Shown piece by piece: positions 1 through 12,767 of a stretch of DNA of 36,042 nt; positions within the stretch are counted from its first letter, which is position 1, and each line of letters opens with the position of its first letter. Under the pieces are notes generated by a model that was given only the letters and a program-made list of their open reading frames with translations, was not told where the DNA came from and ran no database searches. The DNA is from Saccoglossus kowalevskii (Eukaryota > Hemichordata > Enteropneusta > Harrimaniidae), in contig NW_003140813.1 in the NCBI RefSeq assembly GCF_000003605.2, positions 612,976-649,017 of the forward strand. Direction: 5' to 3'. The translations under genes were made by a program, and so were the position numbers.

Positions 1-217
1 TACACTACATCAGATTTTAATCAGATTGTTATCGACCTGTAATTTTGACATGACCTGCTGTATGATATGTTTGACTTTGATGACGCATACCACACTGCCC
101 AGCTAGATTAGGATTCTCCATTTACGTGCACATGACCCAAGAGAAGATGAGATAAAGCATGCCAGTAGTGATTTCATCATCGCATAGTCACTGAATACAC
201 ATGCGGATGCAGTGTAC

Positions 218-445
218 CTTCTATTGATACAACAAACGTGCACCTTGCAGTATTCCCGTCTACATCTGTGGCTTCGTATATCACAGTAGTGTTACCAACA
301 GGAAATGTGTCACCTGGATTATGTGACGATGTCACGCCACCTTCTATAGAGGCATAGGCAGTGGGCGGAGTCCAAGAAACAATGGTACCCGAGCTTGAAC
401 TATTCAGTGTTATGTCATCAGGACAATTAACAAACATCAAATATG
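218..445 (-). CDS. HYR (hyalin repeat) domain exon, second of two
   Basis: 228-nt exon, acceptor ctttttacag and donor ATAGAAG|GTACAC, phase 1 at both ends. It encodes VNCPDDITLNSSSSG, then VSWTPPTAYASIEG, HNPGDTFPVGNTTVIYEATD and GNTARCTFVVSIE. These are the hallmarks of the HYR module, an immunoglobulin-like extracellular fold found with CUB, sushi and EGF domains. Joined to the preceding HYR exon the split codon gives Ala. The gene continues to the left of base 1. Ligand unknown. Confidence 0.88.
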
Positions 446-3312
446 CTGTAAAAAGGTAACATTAGATTATTACTGACATAAACTGATCCTGAACTGAAAT
501 ACGAACATATACTCTCACATTGTATGTCATCTCTGTCTGTATGTCTCTTTCTCTGGCAAACATTGTGATCCTGTTCATCTCTGATAATAAAATCAAGCTG
601 AACCATGTTATGTTATGTTATGTTATGTTATGTTAGCAAAATTTGCCTTCGCCGCGAAGGATTGTGAGCAGATCTCGACCTTTCAGGTCTTGACATCCAT
701 TATAGCCTGGTAATATGGCTTTTTGTATAACGAAATTGAGCACCTACTTGATGACTGAATAACCTATTTGTCTCTTTCAAAACATTCGCCTAAATAATTA
801 TGTGTCCGAGTCAAGTCCGATTATCATTCTTGGTCCGCTAGTATGTGTCTTGCTGGCACCTTTGTCATCTTGTTACGCGTATGACCTGTTGTACGTTAGG
901 GCTCAGCTAATATTAATATACTAGTATTCACTTTGTGGTAATATACATTGTATGCATTGTCTCATTTATTACTCGTCTGGTTCATTGTAGTTCGCCATGT
1001 ATGTGTAAAACGAGGATACATCAAAATATGCACGAAGACAGTACAGTGGTAGTATCGACCGACGTGTGCCCGTCTTCAATCAGTCAATGGTTGTAATCAC
1101 TTTCAATATACATTAATTCCAATCAGCTTTGAAAATGCATATTCGCACTCTTCTTCCAACACAAATAATATGACTTTGTAAAATTTCCCGTGCATATTTG
1201 ATATATGATAATGACCACCAAAGTAACACCCAGTCTGAACACGTAAATATTTCGTTTGACACACAATTATATGGATGAGACTTTGCGGAAAACACTTTCA
1301 AATACCTCGTTGCAGAGATTTTACACGCATATATTCATTTATTTTATAGCGAATGGTGTGGTGTACATGATAAGTAAGTGTTACATGCGCAGATGATGCC
1401 CCTAATGGCTTAATTCCCGGTCACTAGATGAGTATTTACAACAATTCTTGTTGTACTGAATAAAGTGTTTCAATTGATTTCTCATAAGTCACGTATGACG
1501 TTGTATGTGTTGACTGTTGTACATTCTGGTTTTTATTTATTTATATATGCATGTGACCTTGTGACAATTCTTAATCTTTATGAAGAGTATGCTTTGTTTA
1601 TTAATGTTTAATTGTGTTCTATTTTAACAATTCAAATATAAGCATGACCATGTGTTCCAGTACAACAGTACTTTGTCTATGTGCTAATTTCAGTTTTTTT
1701 TTTAGTAATAATTAAAATGCGTTTTTATGAAAATTAAGCACATTGTAAACACACACAAATACGTGTTTCCAAATAAAACAGCGAGGATTTTACGAATACG
1801 TAAATGTTTCATAAGTCTTTATGGATAAAAACAATTATGGATTAATGCAACCAGCATTCTGTACAGTACAAAGAAACAGTATAAAGAAACTTGAGTGAAA
1901 AATAGACTGTTGTCCGAGACTCTGACTCTTTACAGTATAGATGCACTTGATCTAACTAGTCTATCAAGTAATTCAATTAATTCACTTTATTGAAAAAATA
2001 GTGTTATATTTTATGATGTTTCATACTTCATCCGCCTAGGCACCAGGTTGTGGACGAATTAATGGTATACATCTACATGGCCTTATCAACCAAGTACAAC
2101 TGATAATCAACATGACGTGGGGACTCGTTACCTAAGAGAGATCGACATTCCGCAATTTATGGAGTGTGGTGATGGTTGGAATTCCATCGGAGCGTCGTAA
2201 TATACTAAATAAATTAAATAAACCTCAGGGCATTTAATTAAGAAGTGATGTCATGTATTTTGCAAAGTGCGAGCTCACCCTACGTCAAACATTGCAGCAA
2301 CTATATATAAATCTACCAGATATGTGTCATACATCAAAACCGTCGTGTGTTAGATTTGCCGTCTATAAAATGAATATGACGTCAATGTCGTCTGCCTTCA
2401 TACCAGCAAAATATATCTTCCAATCATTAAATTTTGTAATTATTGTTTTCTAGACATACGTTTGTAAGAGAGATGTTTTTTTTGAAAATATACTACACAA
2501 TATAGTGGCTCTGATTGTCACTGATTGCCAATTTGTTGCTTTAATCATTCTGTATTTTGCTTCTGCTACTTGTGATACTAGTCAAGGTCAATTCCAGGGT
2601 AAATCATAGCTTTTGGATATTTAATCATTTCCCCTAATTCATACAACCATAATAGCCATGTTAGTGTAATGCAGATAATTAAACAATCAGTGTGCATTGT
2701 ATAGGGTCTTGCTAATAAACCTTCCAGATTTCTTTCTTTCCTACAATTGTTTTGTTGACGGCATTTGAATATGTTGATTGAAATCCCATTGTCTTGCATA
2801 TCATTACCACTAAATGCACGGATTTCGACATACTATTTTATGATCATTTCACACAGAGATAATCTATGTACATTTTAATATATGCATGTTCATTGAATGC
2901 ACTTTTCGCGGCATGTTTATACAAGTACCAGTATACTAAATGTATACAGAATAGTTTAGTGCAACATATATCCATAGCAACCAATAACCCCTTAAATATA
3001 ATGTCCACTGTACACCTTTCCTGTCACGAATTCATACGTATTTCCATATTCATTGAATTTTAGTCATCTAAACACAATTTTAGCAATTGTGTAAATATTT
3101 TGCACCGACGATGTACAGTTTCAGAAACACGTGTACTACAAAGGAACACCTTAAATCCGGTATATCTGTGGTCACCACACCATTTACTCATATGAACCAC
3201 AGTCCCTCAACACCAGTGTTGAACCAAGTTTGCACCACATTTAGTGAAACACCCAATAACTGCTTCACCAGAATGCGAATTTAACTCTAAATTCATATGT
3301 CGAATACTTTAC
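446..3312 (-). other. Intron between the two HYR exons
   Basis: 2867 AT-rich bases. It contains an ATGTT pentanucleotide microsatellite at 605-635. No further HYR exon or mobile element was recognised; short open frames at 2253-2453, 2578-2799, 2866-3063 and 3087-3284 look random. Confidence 0.6.
605..635. repeat. (ATGTT/TGTTA)n pentanucleotide microsatellite
   Basis: Six perfect copies of TGTTA in a row in the HYR-HYR intron. Confidence 0.95.
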
Positions 3313-3549
3313 CTTGTACTGAGACAACAAACGTGCACTTTGCCGTACTCCCGTCCGCTACTGTGGCACTGTATACCACCGTAGTGTTACCAAGAGGAAA
3401 TGAGTCGCCTGGCGTATGGGATGACGTAACATTCACATCATCGCCGCTTATGTAAGCAATCGCAGTCGGCGGAATCCATAAAACAGTGGTATTGAAACTT
3501 GTACCATTCAGCGTTATATCCTCGGGACAATTCTCAAACACTGGAGGAG
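3313..3549 (-). CDS. HYR (hyalin repeat) domain exon, first of two
   Basis: 237-nt exon, acceptor gtcttttcag and donor GTACAAG|GTAAAG, phase 1-1. It encodes PPVFENCPEDITLNG, VLWIPPTAIAYISGDD, HTPGDSFPLGNTTVVYSATV and GSTAKCTFVVSVQ. The sequence is closely similar to the HYR exon at 218-445, so the two are probably products of exon duplication. The upstream join to the CUB exon yields Ala (G+CT), in frame. Confidence 0.9.
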
Positions 3550-4301
3550 CTGAAAAGACATTATCTTTATATAAACTGATGTAACAGTTTTTTTTTGTTT
3601 ATTATCCCAACAAAGATCAACAGGTCAAACCATTTACAGATATAGAAAAAGCTAAATTTGTACAGATACATTGATACTAATTACATGACAGTTTAACACT
3701 AGTAATTGCCAATATGAAACTTTATATATTATGTAGAAAACAAATCCATATTGAACTTAAAAGAAATGTCAAAAAACTTTTCTGGAACTGAATGCATGGA
3801 GATCAGACTAAAAATAGGTCCAATGCTAAGGTGCCTACTTGGTTACATACACTCTTATTTGGATTATTGGAGTGTCATGATAATGGCTATTTACAATTAT
3901 ATATGAACTAGACTGATTTCGTATGATCACCACACATGGAATAGTTAGAGTAGAACGTTATACAGTTTTAAACACAAATACTTAGCGTAATAACTGGCCA
4001 CTGTTTGTTTCTGGTATTTTTGTATTAGTGTAGATGTTTCATTTGTGACAACTGTGTTTGATTATATGGTTGACTATTTATTATTTATAATATATAAATT
4101 TCTCGTACGACTGCCAATCAGAATTGGCGGTTCAAACTACGTCACAGAAGCCTTTCGTCTATAGAGGGCGCAACTTGTGGGAGCTGTCTTGCTGGCTGTG
4201 AATTGGGAAGTTTTTGTCAACATTCCTTCAATAAAATACAAGCCTAAACACACACATGTATATTGTAATCTCAAATGGCAATGAAACAAAAAGCAACTCA
4301 C
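3550..4301 (-). other. Intron between HYR and CUB exons
   Basis: 752 AT-rich bases. Nothing recognised beyond the splice sites. Confidence 0.6.
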
Positions 4302-4458
4302 CTTCTGACCTATAGGTGGCTGAGTAACCCTTTTGCTCGACGTGACTGTCAGTATGCAAAGTAAGACTGATATTATTACTCTGTGACGTGTAAATAAAAT
4401 CATCCAAAACTCCACAGTATGGCACAGTATTGTTTTCACTGAACATGTTATCGGTTAT
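4302..4458 (-). CDS. CUB domain exon, second half
   Basis: 157-nt exon, acceptor acgtcaacag and donor TCAGAAG|GTGAGT; starts in phase 0, ends in phase 1. It encodes ITDNMFSENNTVPYCGVLDD, then IYTSQSNNISLTLHTDSHVE and KGYSATYRSE. YCG, the S.SN.....F/L.TD..V...GY.A.Y pattern and the position before HYR identify the C-terminal half of a CUB domain. Calcium-site Asp of the TD motif is present. Confidence 0.9.
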
Positions 4459-5369
4459 CTGTTGACGTAAACGTAGATAATCATTGTAGCAGAATCCCGA
4501 CCATGTATCGCAAATATAACTTTGGTTGCCCCACTTTAAACAATGGTAGCGCTCTGATGCACGAGTCCGGTAAAAGTCGCTTCAATGTGCTATGAGTTAA
4601 TAGTACGCGAATTCGAGTACTATAAAATATATACCGGCGCATTACGATGTTCATTTGAAATTTTAGGAATTTGGTCGTTTATATTAATTAAGATTAAATT
4701 CCCTGAATTGCAGCTTTTTCAAAATGCAAAACAAACAGCTTGGATATTGAGTGATTACTTCCTGGACAGTTAATCACTGACAGAGCAACGCGTCAGAGAA
4801 AAGCTAAATTAGAAATATGTTAGTGGCATTCATAAACACATTTTGCTATCTACTCTGTTTTTATATTTATGTAACGAATATATCAGCATTATCCTTCGAA
4901 ATGAAATTGTACATGTATTTCACAGTTGTGAAAATACTGTGCATGTGTTCTCAAACTGAGTCATTTTCTAAGACAACAATTAAAGCGGGAGGGTCGTCAC
5001 CTGCGCACGCGCGGGAATTGAGTCCCGAGCGACGATAACAACACACGCTAAAACGCAAAGGCCCATGGGTAGACGCTTGTTTGTAAACAATGACACGCTT
5101 TGGCAATCTGACGCATGCGCAGGTGTCGACTCCCCCCCCCGCTTTAATAGTATATGTTCAAATCGCATGTTGCGTGCTGCTATGTGATTGTTCGTTTGTA
5201 TGTAATTATTTACATTTCCTCAGTAGATTTTCTCTGGTATTTACCCCGCGGATAATCAGCTGAGTGGTTTATTGAATCATGAATACTAGTATTAGGTTTT
5301 CTTTGTGTATAGTTGAAATACTATACGTTTTTGTGTTGTCCGGTGTTATTCGGCTTCTGAATTATTTAC
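4459..5369 (-). other. Intron splitting the CUB domain
   Basis: 911 bases in phase 0. It carries the TTAA-flanked element at 4984-5143; the rest is unassigned AT-rich sequence. Confidence 0.6.
4984..5143. mobile_element. TTAA-flanked GC-rich MITE (piggyBac-like)
   Basis: 160 bp between TTAA (4980-4983) and TTAA (5144-5147). The left end is AGCGGGAGGGTCG...TCACCTGCGCACGCG; the right end, as reverse complement, is AGCGGGGGGGGGAGTCGACA then CCTGCGCATGCG. The terminal repeats and the TTAA target duplication indicate a piggyBac-type non-autonomous element. It lies in the intron between the two CUB exons. The short open frames crossing it are incidental. Confidence 0.78.
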
Positions 5370-5566
5370 CTCTAGTTTATCAAAACAGATTCCATCATCA
5401 GGTTTCTCGAGATAAAAATCCTCGAATTCCACTAGAATAATCGCATTTGGGTTTGGTAGCACAATATTAACAGTGCAGTCTACTTTTGGTGGATAGTTAT
5501 TTGGATAATTCGGGGAGGATAATGTCCCCGTTGGCTCTGTCAGAGTGATGGTCTCACAGTCTTCTC
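5370..5566 (-). CDS. CUB domain exon, first half
   Basis: 197-nt exon, acceptor tacgttttgtag and donor CTAGAG|GTAAAT; starts in phase 1, ends in phase 0. It encodes EDCETITLTEPTGTLSSPNY, PNNYPPKVDCTVNIVLP, VEFEDFYLEKPDDGICFDKLE. The G.L.SPNYP..YP....C and F.DF.LE...DGIC..D.LE signatures are diagnostic of CUB. Joining to 4302-4458 rebuilds a full domain of about 117 residues. The exon upstream of it is not identified. Confidence 0.92.
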
Positions 5567-6360
5567 CTACAAAACGTAATCAACAAACATACATCATACG
5601 AATGTGTAAGTTATAAATGAAATGTGTCATTATTTTCTTCTTTGTTGCATATCATTTGCATCTAATTTGCATGCGCTGACAGGTACAGTCCTGTTTTGAA
5701 AGACAAATGCAACTGTTGTTTTTAAGCTTTCACGAAATAAACTATATAAACCAGAAATAAAATATATTTTCTTTGAAATATTAGAAATTGTGTCAATATG
5801 GCTCACATTGTTTTCTACGCCAAATAAAGATACCTCAGTTTCTCTTTATACTAACCTAATGAAAGATGGACAGCCGACAGTGACAGGAGTGTTACCAAAA
5901 ATAAATCAATTATCATCTTGTCCTTGTAGTAAATCTAAAAAAGATGCAGAGGTTACCGCTAGTTAAAACTGTTCATTTTGGGTAATACGGTGACCGCATC
6001 ACTCTGTGTTCGGAACGTATAACGCATACTCGGTTACTACTTATGACTCCAAATAAAGCGATTGTTAGCATAAGTGTTGAAATATTTTTATATAAACCGT
6101 CGTATGGTATTACTGACGTGTGAGTGTACTAGTATAAATCGGACACGAGTACTACGGTGTCACGGCATTCTTGTACAATCTGAATGACAGTATGCCGCAA
6201 AACCCTCAACCCCAGTCAATACAAGTTTAGATTTAAGCCATGGTTCATGAATACAATTTTTGTTTGTATCAATCATGCATTTTTCAAACATTCAATAATC
6301 ACAATTGTGTGAAAGTGTGGTATATGTTCAACTGAAAGAAACTGACGCCATGTGATAGCA
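5567..6360. other. Unassigned stretch upstream of the CUB exon
   Basis: No exon, RNA gene or repeat recognised before the minisatellite begins. Probably intron of the CUB/HYR gene. Confidence 0.5.
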
Positions 6361-8434
6361 CATTTGTGAAATTGCTGCACACTAGGTGCTCCGTTGTGAA
6401 ATTGCTGCACACTGGGTGCTCCGTTGTGAAATTGCTGCACACTGGGTGCTCCGTTGTGAAATTGCTGCACACTGGGTGCTCCGTTGTGAAATTGCTGCAC
6501 ACTGGGTGCTCCGTTGTGAAATTGCTGCACACTGGGCGCTCCGTTGTGAAATTGCTGCACACTGGGTGCTCATTTGTGAAATTGCTGCACACTGGGTGCT
6601 CCGTTGTGAAATTGCTGCACACTGGGTGCTCCGTTGTGAAATTGCTGCACACTGGGTGCTCCGTTGTGAAATTGCTGCACACTGGGTGCTCCGTTGTGAA
6701 ATTGCTGCACACTGGGTGCTCCGCTGTGAAATTACTGCACACTGGGTGCTCATTTGTGAAATTGCTGCACACTGGGTGCTCCGTTGTGAAATTGCTGCAC
6801 ACTGGGTGCTCCGTTGTGAAATTGCTGCACACTGGGTGCTCCGTTGTGAAATTGCTGCACACTGGGTGCTTCGTTGTGAAATTGCTGCACACTGGGTGCT
6901 CATTTGTGAAATTGTTGCACACTGGGTGCTCCGTTGTGAAATTGCTGCACACTGGGTGCTCCGTTGTGAAATTGCTGCACACTGGGTGCTCCGCTGTGAA
7001 ATTGCTGCACACTGGGTGCTCCGTTGTGAAATTGCTGCACACTGGGTGCTCCGCTGTGAAATTGCTGCACACTAGGTGCTCCGTTGTGAAATTGCTGCAC
7101 ACTGGGTGCTCCGTTGTGAAATTGCTGCACACTGGGTGCTCCGTTGTGAAATTGCTGCACACTGGGTGCTCCACCACGGTTGTGAAATTGCTGCACACTG
7201 GGTGCTCATTTGTGAAATTGCTGCACACTGGGTGCTCCGTTGTGAAATTGCTGCACACTAGGTGCTCCACCACGGTTGTGAAATTGCTGCACACTGGGTG
7301 CTCCATTGTGAAATTGCTGCACACTGGGTGCTCCGTTGTGAAATTGCTGCACACTGGGTGCTCTGTTGTGAAATTGCTGCACACTGGGTGCTCCGTTGTG
7401 AAATTGCTGCACACTGGGTGCTCCGTTGTGAAATTGCTGCACACTGGGTGCTCATTTGTGAAATTGCTGCACACTGGGTGCTCCGTTGTGAAATTGCTGC
7501 ACACTGGGTGCTCCATTGTGAAATTGCTGCACACTGGGTGCTCCGCTGTGAAATTGCTGCACACTAGGTGCTCCGTTGTGAAATTGCTGCACACTGGGTG
7601 CTCCATTGTGAAATTGATGCACACTGGGTGCTCCACCACGGTTGTGAAATTGATGCACACTGGGTGCTCATTTGTGAAATTGCTGCACACTGGGTGCTCC
7701 ATTGTGAAATTGCTGCACACTGGGTGCTCCGTTGTGAAATTGCTGCACACTGGGTGCTCCGTTGTGAAATTGCTGCACACTGGGTGCTCCGCTGTGAAAT
7801 TGCTGCACACTAGGTGCTCCGTTGTGAAATTGCTGCACACTGGGTGCTCCGTTGTGAAATTGCTGCACACTGAGTGCTCCACCACGGTTGTGAAATTGCT
7901 GCACACTGGGTGCTCCACCACGGTTGTGAAATTGCTGCACACTGGGTGCTCCGTTGTGAAATTGCTGCACACTGGGTGCTCCACCCCGGTTGTGAAATTG
8001 CTGCACACTGGGTGCTCCACCCCGGTTGTGAAATTGCTGCACACTGGGTGCTCCACCCCGGTTGTGAAATTGCTGCACACTGGGTGCTCCGTTGTGAAAT
8101 TGCTGCACACTGGGTGCTCCGTTGTGAAATTGCTGCACACTGGGTGCTCCGTTGTGAAATTGCAGCACACTGGGAGCTCCGTTGTGAAATTGCTGCACAC
8201 TGGGTGCTCCGTTGTGAAATTGCTGCACACTGGGTGCTCCGTTGTGAAATTGCTGCACACTGGGTGCTCCGTTGTGAAATTGCAGCACACTGGGAGCTCC
8301 GTTGTGAAATTGCTGCACACTGGGTGCTCCGTTGTGAAATTGCAGCACACTGGGAGCTCCGTTGTGAAATTGCTGCACACTGGGTGCTCCGTTGTTGTAA
8401 TTGCTGCACACTGGGTGCTCCGTTGTTGTAATTG
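6361..8434. repeat. 30/36-bp minisatellite, about 67 units, open in several frames
   Basis: Unit GTGAAATTGCTGCACACTGG + GTGCTCCGTT (30 bp), repeated with very few changes. Eight units carry an extra 6 bp (CCACCACGG or CCACCCCGG). Variant words (CATTTG, CCGCTG, CCATTG, ACTAGG, TGCAGC) recur in the same order, showing block duplication of several units. Because 30 and 36 are multiples of three and the unit has no stop in most frames, frames of about 700 codons stay open on both strands. The substitutions are non-synonymous in the two longest frames, and I see no start context, splice signals or composition change supporting translation. I treat it as non-coding. Confidence 0.95.
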
Positions 8435-8439
8435 CAATA

Positions 8440-11400
8440 TGATTTATCTTTATACCTCATTACCTCTACTGTGGATATAATTGAAGTCTAACATCATAGA
8501 AATCCCGGGTGAAAGAGCTCCACAAATGCAAAGGAATTGAATTTACAGATTTTCTATATTACTTTTTATTATATAAATATCCAATTTTTAATTAGTATAC
8601 ATTGTCCACCATTTTCATTTTCCGGCAAGGAATTGTGGAATTGAGAAAATGATTTCATCTATAACATGAGGAACACTGATGCAAATTTTCATTGTAAGTG
8701 TATAATTATAATTTAAAATAGAAATTATATATAATATAACTTGTATAAGTTACTCTCATCGATAATTGTATATCACGTGGTGTAGGTAGACAGTGGATAA
8801 TGTCATGGAAACTGGTCACACACGGAATATGTTTTTTACATATAGATACGTTTGTGTGTGACCGACCACACCCTTACCCCACCTCACTCCATAGGCCAAC
8901 CAATGGAAACATAATGTAACAGTCAACGTCACATATATACAGTGAATTAATTTGAAAAGAAACATTGCAATTCTTCAATTTGAAAAACTTAAATATCTCT
9001 TGTTCGATTGTTTTGACATTTTCAAACATCTGGCACCTGTGTTGCTCGTCGAAACGGTGGTAATATATTAAACAGACCAATATATCGTAAAACCATCATA
9101 AAAGTGCAAAATGGCACACATGGGTCAATTAGCATAAATTATAATGCAACCAGAATATATTGTCGATGGTTATTTGTTGTACAATAAATGCATGGTACTA
9201 AGCTGACAGAATACGTGGGCAGTCTAAAAAACCATATGTTAGTAAATGTTAGCTATTAGTATGAACATTGATAAAAACCGCTTTCTACGGGTGGGTTCAT
9301 AATATAACATCAACCCCCTACGATAGTTCTTTTTTGCTGGCAAGGGTTAAAAATTAAACATTTTAACTAAGTCGTACCCTTATAACGAGTGAGACATAAT
9401 ACAGTAATTACACAACTAAATCACGTGGATACAGTATGGTATAATAACACTGCCTACCAAAACTAAATGAAATTAAAATCATTCCAATTTCATGTAAACA
9501 ATGAATTTTCACGCGTTGTATATTTCGCTAGAATCAAACATAACACAACGAGACGTGACGAATATGTCTATTTATATAATATCAATTAATTAGTGGTTTT
9601 ATTACGTCATAGATTTACATTGTCACATAACAAAGTAAACCTCTACTCACAAGTAAATTCTAAGTAAGTAAATTTAACTAAATTTGCTTAATTCTGATGC
9701 TAGTGAGTTATGACAACAATAGTGATACCAAACAGCGCTATAGTGGATTTTTAGAAGGGTCTGGGCACGATAATGTGTGAGGCTCTCGCCATAGACTCAT
9801 GTACTCATACAATATGACGCTGTTGGGATTCATTATTGTTTAAATAATGCGTACAAATTTGCATATTTCTTACAATAATAGACTCTATAGAAGGTACAAT
9901 GACCGAACGTATGTTTTCGGTATGCATGAGGTATTCACTCGGCGAGTTACACGCACACCAATCATCACATCCTATGGTCGCGGATGTAACGCAACCATAA
10001 TTATATACTATGCACGATAAAACACGATATGTCCCATCTGTAAGGGAATAGCCATTTTACAACTGGGGTGGAGGCCTGAGTGATTTTTGTTGGGGGAGTG
10101 CTTTGGTAAATAGAAAAAAATTGTCCATGATGACTCTACAAGGCAAAATAATTGAAAAAAACAAACAAACACGTGAGTGAAATTAATGGCGTGTGATATA
10201 TGTGAATTAAATATTTCCGGAAACCAAAATTCGTTCAGCCTACCCCCCCATATTTAAATATGATGTTCAAATGATGTATAGTTGAAAGAGTTTCATTATT
10301 ACGTATACAGAATTTGCGACAGGTATTCTAACACTTCATTGGTGGATTTCTGGGGCACGTGATATCCTGTTCACTGACGTCGTCAACCCCAACTCGTTCA
10401 AGGTTGGTTTACGACCCATAAACTCGAACACAAATCAAACATATAGCTGCAAAGTCACAAATAAATGATAATTATCGCGTGAAAACCTACAGATTTGAAT
10501 AGTTAAATACAATCATTCGTTTATGACGTAATACTAGCCAAACTAAAAATGTCAACGCTCAATACATACCTAAATTAGATGAAATTATAAATCCCCCGTG
10601 ATTTGCATTACAGGCACGAGAGGTAATATGGCATGAATAATTTGGAAATATAATTTTATGGATGTTGGGCTTGAATATATGTAATTAAATAACAAATGGT
10701 GAACATTTGCTGGTAGGCACCCCACCCTTCACTACCGGCAGGTGCTTTTGCTTATATTTCTATTCAAATTTATTCAATTTTCTGTCAATACCCAGTCTCT
10801 GTCAGTACCGTGTCATATATGGGCGTTAATGACATACGTTTCAGTTACGACGGCATCTTCTATGCTATTTAAAATGTCATTTTACTTTAATAATATATTT
10901 TTGAGGACAATTGGGGTGGAAGGTTCATGCGTTTTAGTGCTGAATGCATCCCTATAGTTTTTGTATTGTATTCGCATATTCATAATTCTCACATTAGATT
11001 TGATTAAGACTTTATGGTTATCATAATGTGAATGCTTTGGAAAACGAACATTATTATAGTTTGTTGTGCCATTTCTATGGTGACCCCATGAAAATAAATT
11101 TTGAGAAATTTAGCTCAAGTTTATTATTATTTTTTTGGAATGATAAAATGAGTGTATTGTAATTAGTTAGGACATTTATGTCACAATATTCATAACCATC
11201 AACGCGGATATGTCTTAACATGTATGTTAGTGCACTGTTATAAAGTGACTGGACGTACTACTTTTTTTTTATATACTTTTTATTAGGCGCTTCATTGATA
11301 CATTACATTGTTATGAAATTACATTGAGTTGTTCTATTCCTGTATTCTATTATACATATATAGTAGTACCTCTTTTTTTATCTTACATATGGTAACAAAG

Positions 11401-11440
11401 GAGACCACTTTTTTTTAGATGTGAAACCATCTTATTGTAC
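8440..11440. other. Unassigned AT-rich stretch
   Basis: About 3 kb with no convincing exon, RNA gene or intact element. The longest open frames (68 and 71 codons) have no recognisable content. Confidence 0.5.
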
Positions 11441-11447
11441 TTTTTTG

Positions 11448-12240
11448 CTATATGATTTTCACATTGGTAAATTCTTTTACAGTAAGATAGGAAGCCAACG
11501 AAATTTCCTCCATTTTACAAAAGTATACATGTTTTCTTACCAACAGAGATATAAAGTTTACAATCAAAGTATCATCTGGGTTAGATATAATCATACACAA
11601 TCTACTTGGTGGTGACTTTAATTTAAGTGGTTCCCCCCACCAAAAGAGGATTTCACTCCAGAGAGATATAACATATTGACATTCATAAAACAGATGTTCA
11701 TAGCTTTCGGCTTCCCCGTCACAGAATGTACACTGTGGGCTGACATACTTCTGAGGGTTTATTTTGTGTAATTTTTGGTTTGTATATAAAATATTATGAA
11801 GGAGCTTGAACACTGGAATTCTCTCATTTTGCTCTCAGTTGTCATTTTCATCATAAATTTATATCTTTTTTCCCCATTCAATGCACCCCTCCCTCAATTC
11901 CATTTGTAGTTTGTTTTGGCTTGCAGGGATAACAAATGACCTTTCACATAATTCATTTTTGACATCTTTCTTAGTTAAGGTTTCCAGATCCATAGGAATT
12001 CCTGTAATTTTGAAATAAGTAGATTCCAGATCCGCTTCTCCATACTTTAGATCCCCAGGAATAGCTGATGCTAAACCTAGCCATCTTAATTTATGTATTA
12101 GGGTAAATTCCTCCTGTGCTATTGACTGCCACGGTATCAAACCATTTGCGTTAAAAAGATCAGATACTTTCATTATTCCATTTCGAACAAAGTCCTCCAT
12201 ATATACCGATTTTCCTCCAATCAGTATTTTTTCATTATTC
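11448..12240 (-). pseudogene. Tx1/L1-like LINE ORF2 C-terminal relic
   Basis: Two open stretches in different frames. The upstream one (12240 to 11859) reads ILIGGKSVYMEDFVRNGI, VSDLFNANGLIPW, typical of the region after the reverse transcriptase thumb in L1/Tx1 elements. The downstream one (about 11835 to 11448) reads ERIPVFKLLHNILYTNQKL, then SPQCTFCDGEAESYEHLFYE and CQYVISLW, the CxxC...E...HLF..C zinc-finger-like motif near the C-terminus of these proteins. A frameshift and stop codons separate them and nothing upstream remains, so this is a dead 5'-truncated copy. Confidence 0.8.
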
Positions 12241-12767
12241 TATATGATTTGATCTTTACCCTGTTTATAAACTTTAATTTCTTGTGCCCATATTGGACGT
12301 ACCACTTAGTTTAGAGAGTAAATTGTCTATTGACAATTGTTTAGGCAGGATGTGTTATGCAATAACTAATTTTTATTATTATGGCATTACCATATCAATC
12401 ATTATTTATTACTATTTATACTGGAATATTATATTTAAGATTAAAACTGAAGTATACATATTTAGTAAGATAGCAACACCTTCATAATTCTGCCCACGGA
12501 TTTTTGCGAAGGCATTTAACAGAACACGTTACTGTAACAAAATATTCACCATACAATGAATAGTAAAAGATTCACTGCCGAGTTATCTGTTTCATGAAAG
12601 TACAATAATTAATAACTTGCCAGCATGTGTTAAAAATCACATATAATTATTCAAGGAAACTTACAGATGATTGGTTAATACTTTTTTTTGGTTGTCACAA
12701 ACCGGACCTTGTGTTTGTCGCATTTGGTTAAAAAGTGTTTGCACCCACGACTATATTGCTGAACATA

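Noticed and set aside
2040..2170. Plus-strand GCGRINGIHLHGL segment as a protease-like exon
   Set aside because: No acceptor or donor in the right phase and no further conserved residues.
6361..8434. CRISPR-like array
   Set aside because: The repeats are contiguous with no unique spacers, and the context is an animal genome.
6299..8480. Frames of 712 codons (minus) and 704 codons (plus) as protein genes
   Set aside because: Both come from the same 30/36-bp minisatellite, whose unit length is a multiple of three. Several frames are open at once, and variants change residues in the two longest frames.
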